A DNA stretch of 64,000 nt from Silene latifolia (taxonomy: Eukaryota > Streptophyta > Magnoliopsida > Caryophyllales > Caryophyllaceae). The notes under the pieces are model-generated. The model was given only the letters and a program-made list of their open reading frames with translations. It was not told the DNA's origin and ran no database searches. Shown here piece after piece: positions 36,113-47,563 of the stretch. How positions within the stretch are numbered: position 1 is the first letter of the stretch; the number at the start of each line of letters is the position of its first letter. Both the position numbers and the translations under genes were made by a program. The stretch is from positions 46,229,456-46,293,455 of the forward strand of contig NC_133529.1 in NCBI RefSeq assembly GCF_048544455.1. The letters are read 5' to 3'.

Positions 36113-36540
36113 TTCAACATCAGCAAATAATTCTTTATTCAGCTCCTTTAAAGGGTGTTTCAGTAATTTCAGCTTGCTAACCAGTTTGAACATAGAAGTA
36201 CCTTACTGGGTATCCCACTCTAACTGAACAAAAGGAAGAAATTGAGTCACACCACTCCACATATTAAAATACTTAAAACATGTCTTCTTTTTTTTAGAGA
36301 GTTATCAGATCTCTGGATAATGCAAGGGGTGTGATCAACGTACCCTTCCACATGGAAATAATCAAGTCTTTGTATCATCCATGCATTATTAACCAAGGCT
36401 CTATCCAACCTATTATACACTCTAGTACTGGCCTCTTGCTTATTATTCCATGTAAAATAAGAACCAGTGGTAGCAGTATCTACTACATTACAATGGTCAA
36501 GACAATCCTGAAAATCAGCCATCTCTTCATTGTAAGTGAT
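36113..36540 (-). pseudogene. LINE endonuclease fragment
   Basis: From about 36522 downward the frame reads MADFQDCLDHCNVVDT, SYFTWNNKQ, TRVYNRLDRALVN and DHTPCIIQ, the C-terminal half of an APE endonuclease similar to that of the LINE at 31214. A following piece (LVSKLKLLKHPLKELNKE) near 36190 matches the region after the endonuclease. The fragment has no RT and no ends, so it is a relic of another insertion. Confidence 0.8.
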
Positions 36541-36914
36541 ATTGAATGATGATGATGATTATGAAAAATGAGTGTAGCAACATAAGAGTTTCTATGAAGG
36601 AAAATCTATCAAGTATAAAGGGGTAGAAGATGAAGGTAGACAGCCATAACAAAAGAGTAATAGGGTTTCATAAAGAGAATAAATAATCACCGTAGCGCAC
36701 AATAGTACGAGTAAGAAGTAACAAAGATTTTAAAAACGTACCGGTACATTTTTGTACGGATATAAAACTAGTTTTCATTAAAACAAAAGTACACATTAGA
36801 TACCACTTAACTATTTTGATTAATTTTTTCCCAAAGTAAAATATAACGATGAGAAATTTAATAGGTCTTATCCCCTATTTACTAAATGAATAGGTGTCTA
36901 CGTTTTTTTCCCGC
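36541..36914. other. AT-rich spacer, no gene seen
   Basis: No ORF, RNA gene or paired repeat could be supported. CTAAC at 36915-36919 is the left target-site copy of the Tat element. Confidence 0.5.
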
Positions 36915-36919
36915 CTAAC

Positions 36920-39343
36920 TGTGGACAGCGGGCCGCCCACGGGGGCGCTTGGTGAGGAGCGGAAACAAGCGTTTGCATTTTATATGGAGTCGCCACCAAT
37001 TTTTATGGGAAATTGGAACCGTTCGAATACCTCATGTCATGTCAAGACATAAAGTAGTGACATGAACACTAAGCAATCGTTACCCTTAGCATTCTATGTC
37101 TAGAATGACTCTCGTGGATGCCAATGAACACGGGTGCTCACGGAGATCTGGAGTAAGGGGTGAGGGTACGTATTAGGAAGCTCTTTTGATCGAACACCTA
37201 ATCCCGCCCGCCTCGATAGCGGCCTCTACTAATGATTAGGGAAGTTATTCGTACTTGATATATCGTCGGCTATATGCATGCAATGCAACATCCATAGATT
37301 AATCCTAACATGTGAGAATTTAGCTAAGTCGGTTGACACGTAATTAACATACAATTGGGTCGAAGTAGGATTTAATGCTCATTTACATGTGAAAACATAC
37401 AAGCAATAAAAGAAATACGATAAATAGAAATTACAATAACGAAAATTACATTAATTACATTGGAATAGGCGATTTATGTCGAAAATACCTTTAAAACGGA
37501 TAATTTGAGAAAAAGGAATAAAAGAATAAAAGGAAATAAACGAACAGGAATTAAGGCGATAGTACGGATAATAGTTAGATAAATACGAACTAATTAAACT
37601 ACGTCAAGGCAACAACGGAGTTCGAGAGAGTAAATCATCTCGAACAGCGCAAAGAGATCGCGCCCTCGGAAGAGGCGCAGCGATTCTTTGCGTCTATTCC
37701 AAGGGTGAGTTCTGGCTGTGAAGCCGGAACTGCAAATCGTTAATGTTAATTGGTTAATTTAAGGATTGATTAGATTATTTGACTCGGATGGAAGTGATTA
37801 ATAGGTTATTTAACATGTGAATGGGTCATAAAAACAGTAAAACATGGATGAGACGGAAATAAGACGGATTAATTACATGATTGAAAGATCGATTAGTGAA
37901 AGATATTAATGAGTCCTCTATTGAAATCAATTAACTAGTCTAAACATGATGATATATGACGAATATATGAACAAACAGATGAAAGCTATATCAAAGACGA
38001 ATTCCAGAAACCCAATATGAACAAATTGAATCTCTACAACCCGGAATTGAATTTAATGACGAAAACCCGCGAACATGAATTATTCGGGATCTAAGGTCGG
38101 ATTAGCAATGAATTAAACATGTGAATGAATGATAAATAATATACATGTGAAATTATTGATGATGATTATGTGAACGAATTAAGGACAAACATACGTAAAC
38201 AAATAAGAAAGACGAAATTTACAGAAGACGAAGAAGAAGAAAAGAAGCAGGAACTGCGGCAGCCTCACGAAGAGGCGCAGCAGGAACTGCGCTCCTTCGA
38301 AGAGGCGCAGCTTGATTCTTTGCGTCTTTTCTCGATGTCGATCTTCCAAAATCCGTAAAAAGAGGTTTTTAAAGACGGTTTTAGAAATCGGTTCTAATGA
38401 GGTATTTTCGACATAAATCTTACAATTGTGATACAATAATTAAAAGTACAATAAATAAAAGAGAGATTTACACCCTCAGACTTACATGTTGACGAAACGA
38501 GAAGGACTAAGATATCGATTAGTGATGCTCGACGCGAATGCAAAGAAAGTGCCCTCGTAAGAGGAAAACGATTGAAACAAATTGATTAATTAGATTGATT
38601 ATTGTGTAGTTGGTCAAATTGGTCGGTCATGCAACGGAGAGGCTGGTACCCGGAAAGATCCGAGCTTACGTGGTCGAATGTTCAAGCACGTAGGCGCCAA
38701 TTAGTAAGAACGAAGTCTAGAATGCAAAGGGAGAAGAGAAGGGCGAACACTCGCGTGAGAAATATGAGGAGCGAAGGCTCCTATTTATACTAATCACGTG
38801 ACGGAATTAGGGTTTCGGAGACTCTTTGGAAGTGAATCTCGGAAAGATATAAAAAAAATACGTAAAACATGCAAAGAAGGGCCTGGGAAGAGGCGCAGCA
38901 GCCACTGCATCTCTTGGAAGAGGCGCAAAGATCTCTGCGTCTATTCCCGTGAGGTTTCCTCCGCCGAAGAAAGATCTCGCGTTTGAGTTATGGTAGGACG
39001 GAAATAATTCGATTATCTTATGAATATTACGGGATATTATTTGCCAAAAGATAGAATTTGTGAAATATGGAATAGAAATATCCGGAACATTCCGTAATAT
39101 TCGACTCGGGACTTAACATTATCGAAAATGGAGACGGTTTTTGACCCGGACTCCGAATGTACTCTAATTACTGCCAAAACGACCGTATCAGGACGTAGAT
39201 GACAACTATGAGGTCGACATTAATATTTGAGCAATCACTTGACGATAATCTTACGAACTATCACAAATCGTTCCGCGTACCAAACATGCGGCCCAATCAT
39301 CACCGGGTGGTTTGCGGGAGGTGCAGAAACGAGGTGTCTCTGA
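36920..39343 (-). repeat. 3' LTR of the Tat element
   Basis: It starts TGTGGA on the plus strand and ends in the GGTGTCT block at about 39343. Palindrome modules occur near 37650-37700, 38260-38330 and 38885-38950. A TATA box (minus) is at 38781-38789. It pairs with 52229-54660. Confidence 0.88.
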
Positions 39344-40197
39344 GCCCCCACTTTGACCGAGGCTTGGACAAGGCGAAAGTCAAAGTATAGCCATCGGGTC
39401 AATCGAAGATTACAACTTGACGACTATGGCGACGCAAGGCGCTCAAGGGGTCGAGCCAAGGACCCGTCGTCGGGAATATTTTAGAGTCTCGTCGACTATC
39501 GGGAGGGTCGTTTAAAGTCCATTAGACTACGTAAGGAAGCTCGCCAGCCATAAGAAGAGACCATACCCGAGATTTAATCGAACTTCGCGGGAAACAAGAA
39601 ATATTGAAAAGCAGGACGTCGGTAGAAATCGCGGGGAATCCGCTTGCGTTAGTCTCAAGCGAACTCTGGCGAAATTTGAGGTTGAATCTGCTTGCGTCGG
39701 TCTCAAACAAACTCTTACTGGGGAATATACTGACGACTAGGAACATCTTGATCGTCGTGGGAGAAATCTCGAATGAGCAGTACTGCAAAATACTACTGCG
39801 CTGGAAAAAAGGATTTGAGCAATACCGCAAAATACTGCTGCGCTGGGTGATAAGATATGAGCAATACTGCAAAATACTACTGCGCTGGATATAATACGGG
39901 CCGGAACGAAGAAAATCATCGAAACGGACCAAAAGAATATAATAGCGTTGAGGAAGAGGCGCACCAAAGATGGACCCACAAATAACGAACTCATAACGAA
40001 TTTTTGAAAATCCGTATGGAGGGAACACAAGGAAGAGGCGCAGCACCTGCTGCGTCTTTTCCCCAATTTGGCTATTTCTGCGTAAAAACGCGAAATCAGA
40101 CGGATTGTATTTCATTATTTCGAAACATAAATCACTCATTTCTCTCTCAAATCTTCACCATTTCCGTCGAGGTTTGATCCAAAAGCTTGCATTAAAC
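39344..40197. other. Purine tract, tandem repeats and upstream region of antisense gene B
   Basis: 39344-39360 reads on the minus strand as AAAGTGGGGGC, the polypurine tract. A 42-base unit is repeated 2.7 times at 39775-39890, each with TACTGCAAAATACTACTGCG-like content. A 30-base phrase (GCTTGCGT...GTCTCAA) stands twice at about 39636-39714. A palindrome module lies at 40030-40062. No other gene is seen. Confidence 0.65.
40030..40062. repeat. Palindrome module upstream of antisense gene B
   Basis: An inverted repeat with left arm GGAAGAGGCGCAGCA and right arm TGCTGCGTCTTTTCC. The two mismatched positions are G:T. It lies 136 bases before the ATG at 40198. Confidence 0.8.
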
Positions 40198-43100
40198 ATG
40201 ACTAATCGAGGTATGTGTTCCAATCTTGCATTAATCATCTACATTTGTTGAATTTTGAGCCGCGAGATTTAGGGTTTTCGACCCTTTTGATCGAAAATTT
40301 GGGACTTTTCCCCCAAATGGATTTGCCATGCCAAATTGATGTTAGAAACGGATAGTAGGCAATATTAGGAATATAACCATGTGTTTGCTTCGAATTTTTG
40401 TCGAGTTTTGAGCTCTTGAGTGAAATTTGAGGCGGTTTTACAGCTAAACCGTAAATTGCTTCGAAAATAGCCTTAGGATTGCCCATTTGCGATGAAACTT
40501 GATATTTGGAATCCTTGAATGATGGGTAAACTTCCCACCATCTCGGAATTTTGGTTCGTGACAACTTTTTCAGGACACCTTTTAGGGCATAATCGCCGTT
40601 ATAGCGAAATGCTGCCGAATTTTCGACTTGAACCCGGAACTAGGTTTTGACTTGGACTTGACTTGACCCAATTTATCACATGAGTGATTGGGTTGGTGGG
40701 AATATGGCCAAAGATGGCCGGAAAGGGGCGTTTTCGGGGCTTTGAAGGCTTGAAAATCCCTTAACAAAGGCTTGTCGTCATGTGACGCGGCCTGAATTTA
40801 CTTTAATGTTGCAGGTGATGAGGCTTCTACTTCTGGGAGGACTCCCATGGAGATAGATACCACTACTGTTGAGGAGGCTTTAGAGCAGGCCTTCACCGCC
40901 GCGGTGATGGCTGCTGAGTTTCACGAGGAGGAGGCTGTCGAGGAGGAGGAGATCCCGAGACGAGCCAACGTCGGGCGAGGGGGTCGTCAGCTGTGGGGAG
41001 TTCCTGCGTGGGTCGAGACCTGGGAGAGTAGGCACCTGGTGTGGGCTGCAGAGGGTCACCTATCCTACAGGACGGTGAAGAGTTTGGTAAATAGGAATTC
41101 ACTACTCACTACCTCTCCTCTTTCATTCTTTTAGTTCAAATTTCTTTCAAACTTCATTCAAAACTAAAGATAGCTTTGTTTCAAATTATTATAGGAGGCT
41201 GGGAACATCAGGTCGTTCTCGGGTTACACGACAGCGATGGAGCACTACGAGCGGCTGTCGGCGGAGGAGAGGGCCATGATCGAGCGTGGAGCGTTCGGTC
41301 CTCTGGTTCAGGTCTGGAGGGATATCGTGAAGAGGAAGTTGCGGGCTAACCTTAGCCTGGTCCGCGCTTTCTTGGATCGGTTTTGGGACACGACTTCCAC
41401 GTTTCACCTGCCTTTCGGTGAGGTGGGAGTTACTCTGGAGGATTACGGCATGATTTCTGGTCTGCCGTGTGGGACCGAGGAGATGGTGTGGCCGGAGACT
41501 GCCATGAGGGCGGACTCGGCCGAGGCGAGGAGATTGATCGGCTGGAACTTGTCGCCGAAGGCTGTTGCGATGCGGGCTTTGGTACCAAAAGACTTACGTT
41601 CGAGACTACTTTGCGGGGAAGACCCCGGCGCTGGTGACGATCGATGGGAGGGAGACGGCTCCTCCTCCCTGCACAGCTGAGCAGAGGGCTCGCCTGTGGC
41701 TTTGGTGGTTTCTGTCTTCGATTTATCTCGGAGACAAGGGCGAGAGGCTGTCGACGAAGCTTCTTCCCTTTCTTTCTGACCTGAGTTCCCTAGGACGTTG
41801 GGACTGGGTCACTGCTGGTTTTGCGGTCCTCATCCGCTTTATGAGGGCCATGGTTCGTCCAGAGCTGATGGAGAAGGGGACTTCTCCAGGTGCTGTCGGA
41901 CCTGGACTATTGTTGGAGGTATGAACCTTCCTTTTAACAGCAAATTCCTTTCTTTATCAAATCACGAAAGATCGTCATTGATTATTCTGTTTTACAGGCT
42001 TGGGTGTACTCCTACTTCCCGAGTCTCGCGCCGAAGAGGACGGAGCCGCTGGAGAAGGTCTATCCCGTGGTGAGGGATTGGGTGATGTGTCGGACGAAGA
42101 GCAAGCGTTCTTCGCACAACGTCTACCGGCGGGACGTGAACGCCCTTCAGCTGAGCAGCGTGAGTATCCCATTTATATACACTTGTATTTCTTTATCCTT
42201 TGCCTTCACTTGATCATAGGAATGATCTTTGCCTTATCTTGCCGCAGTGGGTGCCTGGACTTGGGCGGAGTACGCCTGGAGCGCCTCCTTTTGTCGCCGA
42301 GGCCCTTCGACCTAGGAGCCCGAGTCGGCCTTTGTTGAGGACGTCGATGGGTCTGTGTGGTATCCGGGCGAGCGTTTGGCTCGTCGGTGCTCTCGGGACG
42401 CGTTGACGGTTCCCGTCGATCCTCCCGGGACGATGTTTAGGGAGCCTTCTCGAGGCCGAGAGGAGCCGGACTTGGCGGGTGCCGGTGGCGACGACCTTCT
42501 TTCGCTCGGCGAGGACTACTCGGCGTTCCTTTACGGGAGGTTGGCGTACTGGCCGGTAGTGGTGAGTATCTTTTATTTTTCCTTGATTTGATTTTGAGAA
42601 TTACGACGAAAGATCATCGATTAATGAGAGTTATTTGTCCTTGCAGGAGGTCGAGGCGGCGGGCATCGAGCCCCGGCGCACTCCCGAGACTCTTGAGTAC
42701 ACCGACGCGACCGGGAGGACGACGATCTCCGAGCTGCGTGACTTCGACGTAGCGGTGACGGATGCTTGGCCTAGACGATCGGCAAGATTCGATTCGGAGG
42801 GTGAGCCTCCAGCTTATATACCTTTCGTGTAAGAACACATTTGATTGAACTTGTTCAATTTACTGAGAATTTTTCTTGAAATGTAGGTCGCGCCATCTCG
42901 GTTCGTGGCACTATGGAGGGTGGCCAACCGGCTGCGAGCTACCACCATCGAGGCACTCGTCGGTGGTCGAGGTCGTCAGGTATGAACCTCATTTGATTTC
43001 TTTTGATTTTTGATTTTGGTTTTGATTTTGCTTGAATTGATTGACATGAGCCAATTTGCTTCTGTTTACAGGCTGACCGCGAGCTGGAGCGAGAGTTGGC

Positions 43101-43209
43101 CCAGTCCCGGGAGGAGACGGCTCGCTTGTTGAGGGAGCTCGAGTTTCGGGATGCCGAGAATGTCGTTCTTGCGGCGAGAGTTGCTGAGTTGGAGGGCGCC
43201 CAGCGGTAG
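40198..43209 (+). pseudogene. Antisense gene B: plant mobile domain (PMD) protein, eight exons
   Basis: Eight predicted exons with GT-AG borders: 40198-40210, 40815-41086, 41195-41918, 41998-42159, 42248-42561, 42647-42799, 42887-42979, 43072-43209. Exon 3 holds the PMD hallmark: ANLSLVRAFLDRFW, then TFHLPFGEVGVTLEDYGMI-type residues, and further on an LWLWWFLSSIYLGDK block. The last exon is a coiled-coil (ELERELAQSREETARLLREL). PMD proteins such as MAIN and MAIL1 act in nuclear silencing; others are transposon-borne. The gene lies inside the Tat element on the opposite strand, so its introns survive in the element's RNA. It appears broken as it stands. Function is inferred from the fold only. 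Confidence 0.75.
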
Positions 43210-43274
43210 TTTTGTGTAGTTTTGTAGACTTGTACATTTCGACTTCTGATTTGAACATTTTTTGGACTTTGTTT

Positions 43275-43331
43275 GGGGCGCAAGCCCCCAGTTTGCTTGG
43301 ACTTTTGGACTTTGTTCGGGGCGTAAGCCCC
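43275..43331 (+). other. Two GNRA-type hairpins after gene B
   Basis: GGGGC-GCAA-GCCCC (43275-43288) and GGGGC-GTAA-GCCCC (43318-43331) lie in a tandem repeat of about 43 bases just after the stop codon. Both loops fit GNRA on the plus strand only. Confidence 0.6.
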
Positions 43332-43950
43332 CAGTTTGCTTGTACATTTGTATATACGATGGCCTGAGTGCCTTTCCGCCGGGTTGTGTTGCTTGTACTG
43401 CAGTTAGTTCTTGAACAGGTTTGGTAGACAACGGTTTACGCCGTCATGCTGCCGAAATTTACATGGAAGTCACGCAAAACATACATTTTAATACACATAT
43501 GGCCTTAAATTAGCGCGAAATGAGACTCAAAAGAGCACGAGGAGAAGCAAAAAATCTGGCAAAAATTTGCCGGAAATGACCGGACGGTAGGGAGGGTTAC
43601 CCCCTAAAAAAAGAAAAAAGAGAAATCTATAAGTGTTGAAATGAAATGTTGAAAGTCGTTAAAAAATGAAAAAAAAATTATTTCCTAAAAAGAAAATGAA
43701 ATTTATTTCCTAAAAAAAAAATGAGATTTATTTCCTAAAAATAAATAAATGAAATAATAAAAAAAGAATTAAGTGTGATGAAAATGGCGACGGTGTCGAC
43801 GTTGCCTCGAAATGCGTGCCCGCGGATTTAGGAAACTTGAAGTATGGAAATCTCTTCGTATTTACCAAAATAAAACCCCGCAGGAATAGGAAATCGTGCG
43901 TTTATAGAATTAGAAAAGATCCAACGCGGAAATCTCAGAAAGTGAGCCTG
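43332..43950. other. AT-rich spacer between the antisense genes
   Basis: No gene is seen. A-rich blocks of TTTATTTCCTAAAAA repeat several times between about 43678 and 43750. Confidence 0.5.
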
Positions 43951-44014
43951 GGGAAGAGGCGCAGCATGAGCTGCGTCCCTTGGAAGAGGCGCAGCAGGTG
44001 CTGCGCCTGTTCCC
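43951..44014 (+). promoter_or_regulatory. Double palindrome upstream of antisense gene A
   Basis: Two head-to-tail modules, GGAAGAGGCGCAGCA-TGAG-CTGCGTCCCTT and GGAAGAGGCGCAGCA-GG-TGCTGCGCCTGTTCC. The second is the most perfect copy in the window. They end 41 bases before the TATA box. Confidence 0.75.
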
Positions 44015-44055
44015 AAGCTGATCCGTTCTGGCGGATTTTTGGAAACAGCAATTAG

Positions 44056-44064
44056 TATAAATAG
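44056..44064 (+). promoter_or_regulatory. TATA box of antisense gene A
   Basis: TATAAATAG, inside the 14-base string ATTAGTATAAATAG (44051-44064). The same 14 bases form the minus-strand TATA region of both Tat LTRs (38781-38794 and 54093-54106). The start codon is about 100 bases downstream. Confidence 0.7.
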
Positions 44065-44162
44065 AAGCGTCGATGGAGTTTTAATTCACACAAGTCTTCC
44101 GTCTCTTCTTCGTCTATTCACATAAAATTCTCAAAATAAATTTTCAAGAGAAAATTATCGTC

Positions 44163-44804
44163 ATGAATACTTTGGAGATCCGCTTGAAGGAATGGACTAA
44201 TGAATTTTCGAATACGGAGAAGCATGACATGGGTGCTTATAACCTTGGGTCTTTATTGAGTTTGAAACTCATTAAAATTGTAAAACCATTCTTGGATGCT
44301 TGCCTTGACTATTGGGATCCGAATTATCATGTTTTCGCGTTCCCGGGAGGTGATATTTGCCCGTTTCCCGAAGAAATTGCTGTTATTGGTGGGTGGGATC
44401 CCGAACATTTACCTGCCATTCTTTCCACTTCACAAGGGTATAAGAGCAAATTCAGAGACTTTCTTGGACTGACCAGACTTGAGGTGGATCGCTTAGTTAC
44501 CCCGAAAGGCGTGAGAATGTTGGACTTTATTGATCGATTCATCAATGTGGTCGACCCACTGTCTCTCATGTTGCTAGGAGGAGAGCATTTGGCTTTTGTT
44601 TGTTGCATGTGTATGTCTTCCAAGGGCATGTTGATGAAGACTTGAGAGGTGACCCTCGTCTTTTGTGCCTTATCGAGCAAATGGAGTTGCGCAGGAGCCC
44701 AGCTTGCTTATGCTTAGGAGAGATCATCTTGGGTTTGGATAATAGGAAATCCAACCGCGATCTGCCATTTTTGGGGAGTCCCGTCATCTTACAGGTAAAA
44801 GACA

Positions 44805-44838
<34 letters not shown>

Positions 44839-45705
44839 TTTTTTTGTCTTTTCGTTCGCTTTTTTTTTCGTTTTTTTTTTTTGTTTTTTTTTTTTTTCCG
44901 GTGTCTAATACCTGCTTTTGGTAGGTTTGGCTTATGGAGCGGCTCCGATTGATCGAGCCCCCAGTTCATGCACTTTCCTATCATTCCCGTATGATTGCGA
45001 TGAGGACGCGGTTGTACATGGTGGACTTCACCCGGGTCTGCGATTATTGGAAGAACAAGCTGAAAAGTGATGATGGCCCGTTGATTAGGTGGATCGTACC
45101 GTGGTGGCACCTCAAGTCTGTCACTGGAGTGTCTTCTTTGGATCCTACTAGGTCCGTGCGTATTCCGGGATTGGAGTTCATGGTATGCATCTTTCCGGAA
45201 AGATTGATGAGGCAAGTTGGGCCAAGGCACGATCCCGAGGCTTGACACCGTCCCGCAGACTGCTATGGCGCTTACTACCGAGAGCCGAAGAGAGTGGGCT
45301 ATTAAATGGGCCCAAAGAAACATGTGGTTCTTGAGCTTCTCCGCCAATGCTTTATGGGTGTCGGATTCCTACCTGAGGTGGAGAAAGGCTGCAACTTCGG
45401 AAGAGCGCGAGAGACTAAGGAAACGCGAACCTGTTGACTACAAGGTGCGCGAGGGAGAGAAAGAGAAAGAGAAAGAGAAGCATCTGACAGAGGGAGAAGA
45501 AGAAGCCGGGCTTCAGGTCATTCGTCCTTCAAAGAAATCAAAGACTACTCCTGTCGCAGAGATGGTGGTTGGCAAGAACGGAAGAGTCAGGCCTCGAGAA
45601 AGACCGTTGGTGATTAGGTCTGAAGTGGTGCATGAGCGCCCAGCTCGAGGTCGTGACCAGAAGTATGACAAGAATGACAAGGGCAAAGGGAAGATGGAAG
45701 AATAG
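44163..45705 (+). pseudogene. Antisense gene A of the Tat element (PMD-like)
   Basis: Exon 1 runs from ATG 44163 to 44794. An intron with a long T run (44795-44924) follows, then exon 2 from 44925 to the stop at 45705. The N-terminal part (MNTLEIRLKEW, FLDACLDYWDPNYHVFAFPGG, CPFPEEIAVIGGWDP) resembles the distant PMD-like antisense frames of Tat elements, where a wall of aromatic residues precedes a proline- and glycine-rich motif. A lysine/glutamate-rich C-terminal tail looks nuclear. It has a TATA box and 5' UTR of its own. It is broken as it stands. The PMD link is weaker than for gene B. Confidence 0.6.
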
Positions 45706-46251
45706 CCCGAGTCTTTATTTATTATTTGATTATTATTATTTATTGTTGTTATAAAAAAGGAGGGATTTTTAGAATCCTAGCCTATTCTATTTTTATTATG
45801 TAACGTACTATTTTTATTAGAAAGCGAATGGAATAAAAAAGGTTGAATGGTTATGAAACCGTTGTGATTTTCTTTTATTATTCTTGTCGAATTTCAAATG
45901 CAATGCAAATGTCCTTCTATTTACATTTTAGGTATAATGGGTTGAATCCTGTGAAGGATTGCCTACGTATTCACTTAAAAAAAGCGAAATCAAACCCTTG
46001 CGCGTAGTTCGAGTAAATGTAAAAGAATAATTGTTCTAAGCAAGAGCTTGTAATGAACATGGAAAATAAGCATGAGCTTTTGCTTGTTCTCAAGGTGCGA
46101 ATTTAGTTTAATTGATGATATGAGGATGACAATCTTGTCAAAATGCAAGAGCACAGTGACACTTAGCTTATTTCAGCTTGGCCCGGGGCCGTTTATTTAG
46201 TGCCACAAGAGCGACACATGGGTTTATGCGAGGCGCGTGTGTGGCCCTATT

Positions 46252-47563
46252 CTAGGCATAGTATCGTTTCAATTGGTCAAGGTTCGTGGGGTTTGAAAAC
46301 TCATTCCCATCTAGGTCTGTGATTCTAACCGCACCCCCTGGGAGTATGGATTTGACTAGATATGGTCCGGCCCAATTAGGTTTGAATTTTCCTCTTGGGT
46401 CGACAGGTAAAAGAGCCCTAACCGATTTGAGTACTAAGTCTCCTTCTTTGATGTTTCTTGGCCTAACCCTTTTGTTGAAAGCTCGTTTGATACGTGCTTG
46501 ATATGTTTGGACATTATGTAAGGCGCGTAGCCGACGTTCATCCAGGAGGATGAGTTCTTCATATCTATCCCTCTTCCAATCGGCTTCAGGGATTTGGCTT
46601 TCGAGTAGAATACGCAAGGATGGTATTTCTAGTTCGATTGGTTGTACGGCTTCCATGCCGTAGGTCAAATAGAAAGGAGTAGCCCCACTGGGCGTCCTGA
46701 CTGATGTACGATACCCCCATAAAGCGAAGGGTATCTTGCTTAGCCAATCTTTGTAGTTGTCAGTCATTTTCTTGAGAATTGTGACAACATTCTTGTTTGC
46801 CGCCTCTACCGCGCCGTTAGTCTGTGGTCTATAGGGCGAAGAGTGGTGATGCTTAATCTTGTATTTGGCTAGCAATTGCTCTGTTTCGGCTTGGAAGTGT
46901 GACCCATTATCACTAATGATCTCATGTGGGCAACCATATCGACAGATGATGTTGTTTTGTATGAACTTTGCCACATTTTTAGCCGTAAGACCAGTGTAGG
47001 AAGCCGCTTCTACCCATTTGGTGAATTGCTACTAGAATAAAACAGTGACCTCCTGTTCCGGCTGGGGTTATCTTTCCGATTATGTCAATTCCCCATGCAG
47101 AAAATGGCCAAGAAGATGTCATCGTATAGAGCAATGAAGGAGGGACATGTTGCACATTCCCGAAGATTTGACAATTGTGGCAATGTCTCACGTATTTGAT
47201 GCAATCAGATTCCATTGTGGTCCAATAATATCCCAAACGTGTGATTTTCTTTGCCATCATAGGCCCACTCATGTGGGGACCGCATTCTCCGTCATGGACT
47301 TCTTCCATCACCTTTCGTGCCTGTGAATGATCAAGGCAACGTAGGACTACACCAAGAGGTGTTCTTTTGTATAATTCTCCTTGCATCAGAATGTATTGGG
47401 AAGCTAATAGGCGTATAGCACGTTGTCCCCTCTTGTCCATATCCGGTGGATAGGTACCATTGAGCTTAAAGTTTAAGATTGCTTGGAACCAGGGTTCCTG
47501 CGCGATTTCCTCTTCATCGGTGATTTGGTGGACATAAGTTTGTTCGACCGTCGTTCGATGCAC
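46252..47563 (-). pseudogene. Tat integrase
   Basis: From 47563 downward there is an H2C2 zinc region (HCHNCQIFG) and the start of the catalytic core (WPFSAWGIDIIGKI), then the second part (GCPHEIISDNGSHF, HHHSSPYRPQTNGAVEAANK) holding the D and E of the D,D-35-E triad. A C-terminal GPY/F-type region (KFKPNWAGPYLVKSI) closes it. It inserts the cDNA. The frame is broken. Confidence 0.9.

Noticed and set aside
36890-36915. GGTGTCTAC next to the Tat insertion, similar to the LTR end
   Set aside because: It is only nine bases and is probably chance; the CTAAC duplication gives a clean boundary.
38170-39390. Plus-strand frames in the Tat LTR, repeated at 53480-54520
   Set aside because: Their reading changes with the palindrome modules and they are in LTR sequence; no family recognised.
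44784-45347. Lysine-rich reading frame on the minus strand
   Set aside because: It is the complement of the poly-T intron and of antisense gene A; there is no family signal.
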